12,896 bases of DNA from an uncultured Candidatus Melainabacteria bacterium. Lineage in GTDB: Bacteria > Cyanobacteriota > Vampirovibrionia > Gastranaerophilales > Gastranaerophilaceae. Below are positions 12,385 through 12,896 of this stretch, piece by piece; within the stretch, counting starts at the first letter, position 1, and each line of letters opens with the position of its first letter. The notes under the pieces are model-generated. The model was not told the DNA's origin and made no database searches. It saw nothing but the letters and a program-made list of their open reading frames with translations. Made by a program: the position numbers and the translations under genes. The stretch is taken from NCBI GenBank assembly GCA_934675685.1, contig CAKURL010000038.1, forward strand, positions 1 to 12,896. Direction: 5' to 3'.

Positions 12385-12896
12385 ATGCAAGTTTCGTATG
12401 AATGGTTAAATGAATTTGTAGATTTATCCGGGATTACTCCGGAAGAAATCGCGCATAATCTTACTATGTCTGGTTTAGAAGTTGAAGAAATCGAACATAA
12501 AAAGCCTCAGTTTTCAAATATACGAACAGCAAAAATCATAAAAATCGACAATCACCCAAACGCAGACAAATTGCACTTGGTTACTTTAGACCTTGGAAAT
12601 TCTACAAAGCAAGTCGTTTGTGGGGCGCAAAACATAGAAGTGGGGCAAATTATCCCTTATGCTTCTGTTGGGTCTAAAGTTTTAAATAGAAAAACAGGAG
12701 AACAATTTGAGCTCACACCTGCCACAATAAGAGGGGTTGAGTCTCAAGGCATGTTGTGTTCTCAAGACGAACTTGGGCTCGAAGGTTTGCAAAAAGAAGA
12801 TGGGATTTTGATTTTAAATAGGTTGTATGACAATCTTGAATTAAATGAATCTTTAGAAAATGTTTTAAATCTTTCCGAAGAAATCATTTTCCACAC
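12385..12896 (+). CDS. pheT: Phenylalanyl-tRNA synthetase beta subunit, N-terminal part
   Basis: The reading frame is open to the right edge and gives 170 complete codons of a protein normally near 800 residues. It begins MQVSYEWLNEFVDLSGITPE, the standard PheT opening. Residues about 40-150 form the tRNA-binding (EMAP/OB-fold) domain, with HPNADKLHLVTLDLG, QVVCGAQNI and IRGVESQGMLCSQDELGL. In the alpha2-beta2 enzyme this subunit binds tRNA and carries the editing site, while the alpha subunit activates phenylalanine. AGGA at 12374-12377 is 7 bases before the ATG. The upstream gene is not pheS; pheT has its own promoter. The catalytic-core-like and editing domains lie outside the window. Confidence 0.96.
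   Translation, partial: MQVSYEWLNEFVDLSGITPEEIAHNLTMSGLEVEEIEHKKPQFSNIRTAKIIKIDNHPNADKLHLVTLDLGNSTKQVVCGAQNIEVGQIIPYASVGSKVLNRKTGEQFELTPATIRGVESQGMLCSQDELGLEGLQKEDGILILNRLYDNLELNESLENVLNLSEEIIFH

Noticed and set aside
1..12896. CRISPR array, insertion sequence, prophage, toxin-antitoxin or tRNA gene
   Set aside because: I saw no spaced direct repeats, transposase or integrase motifs, small toxin-antitoxin pair or tRNA cloverleaf on either strand by eye; a tool-based scan could still find weak ones.

Overview
The window is AT-rich (my impression is about one third G+C; not computed) and densely coded. It comes from a bacterium with a lipid A-bearing outer membrane. The ribosomal proteins point to the cyanobacterial branch: S12 carries YIPGIGHNLQEHSVV, then RYHIIRGTLDT, and S7 ends in MAEANKAFVHYRY, all as in cyanobacteria. 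No photosynthesis gene is present. Low G+C, an LPS pathway and short unknown proteins starting MNIKPIG or MQVDGIS suggest a non-photosynthetic relative such as Gastranaerophilales (Melainabacteria/Vampirovibrionia). That placement is an inference from remembered family sequences, not from a search.

Positions 1-4379 (+) look like one tightly packed envelope operon. It runs: the end of an LptA/OstA-like LPS-transport protein, lpxI, lpxB, pgsA, trmL and nnrD, with gaps of 1 to 19 bases. LpxI and LpxB carry out consecutive steps of lipid A synthesis, the OstA-like protein would help export LPS, and PgsA makes phosphatidylglycerol. The last two genes are housekeeping: tRNA wobble methylation and NAD(P)H repair.

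Convergent to this is a membrane-anchored phosphodiester glycosidase (NAGPA-domain) protein (complement 4387-5730) with a good extended -10 promoter. The 500-base gap after it (5737-6231) holds no convincing gene. It does hold a strong Shine-Dalgarno-like sequence buried in a hairpin and a terminator-like stem-loop, which together could be a small RNA or a leader. An AI-2E family permease (6232-7248) follows with its own promoter.

Positions 7322-8326 are a compact ribosomal transcription unit, promoter-rpsL-rpsG-terminator. It ends before any fusA or tuf gene.

Positions 8327-10387 are on the minus strand: a small acidic protein of unknown function and a DHA2-type (EmrB/QacA-like) drug exporter. 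The exporter shares a divergent promoter region with a MocR/LysN-like PLP aminotransferase (10388-11572). A 23-bp imperfect hairpin lies directly before a basic, lysine-rich unknown gene (11656-12264). After its terminator and a new promoter comes the start of pheT, cut off by the window edge, with no pheS in front of it.

I did not find a convincing new defence, mobile or biosynthetic system. The parts most worth a second look are the two structured non-coding segments (6015-6172 and 11591-11643) and the two unknown proteins.
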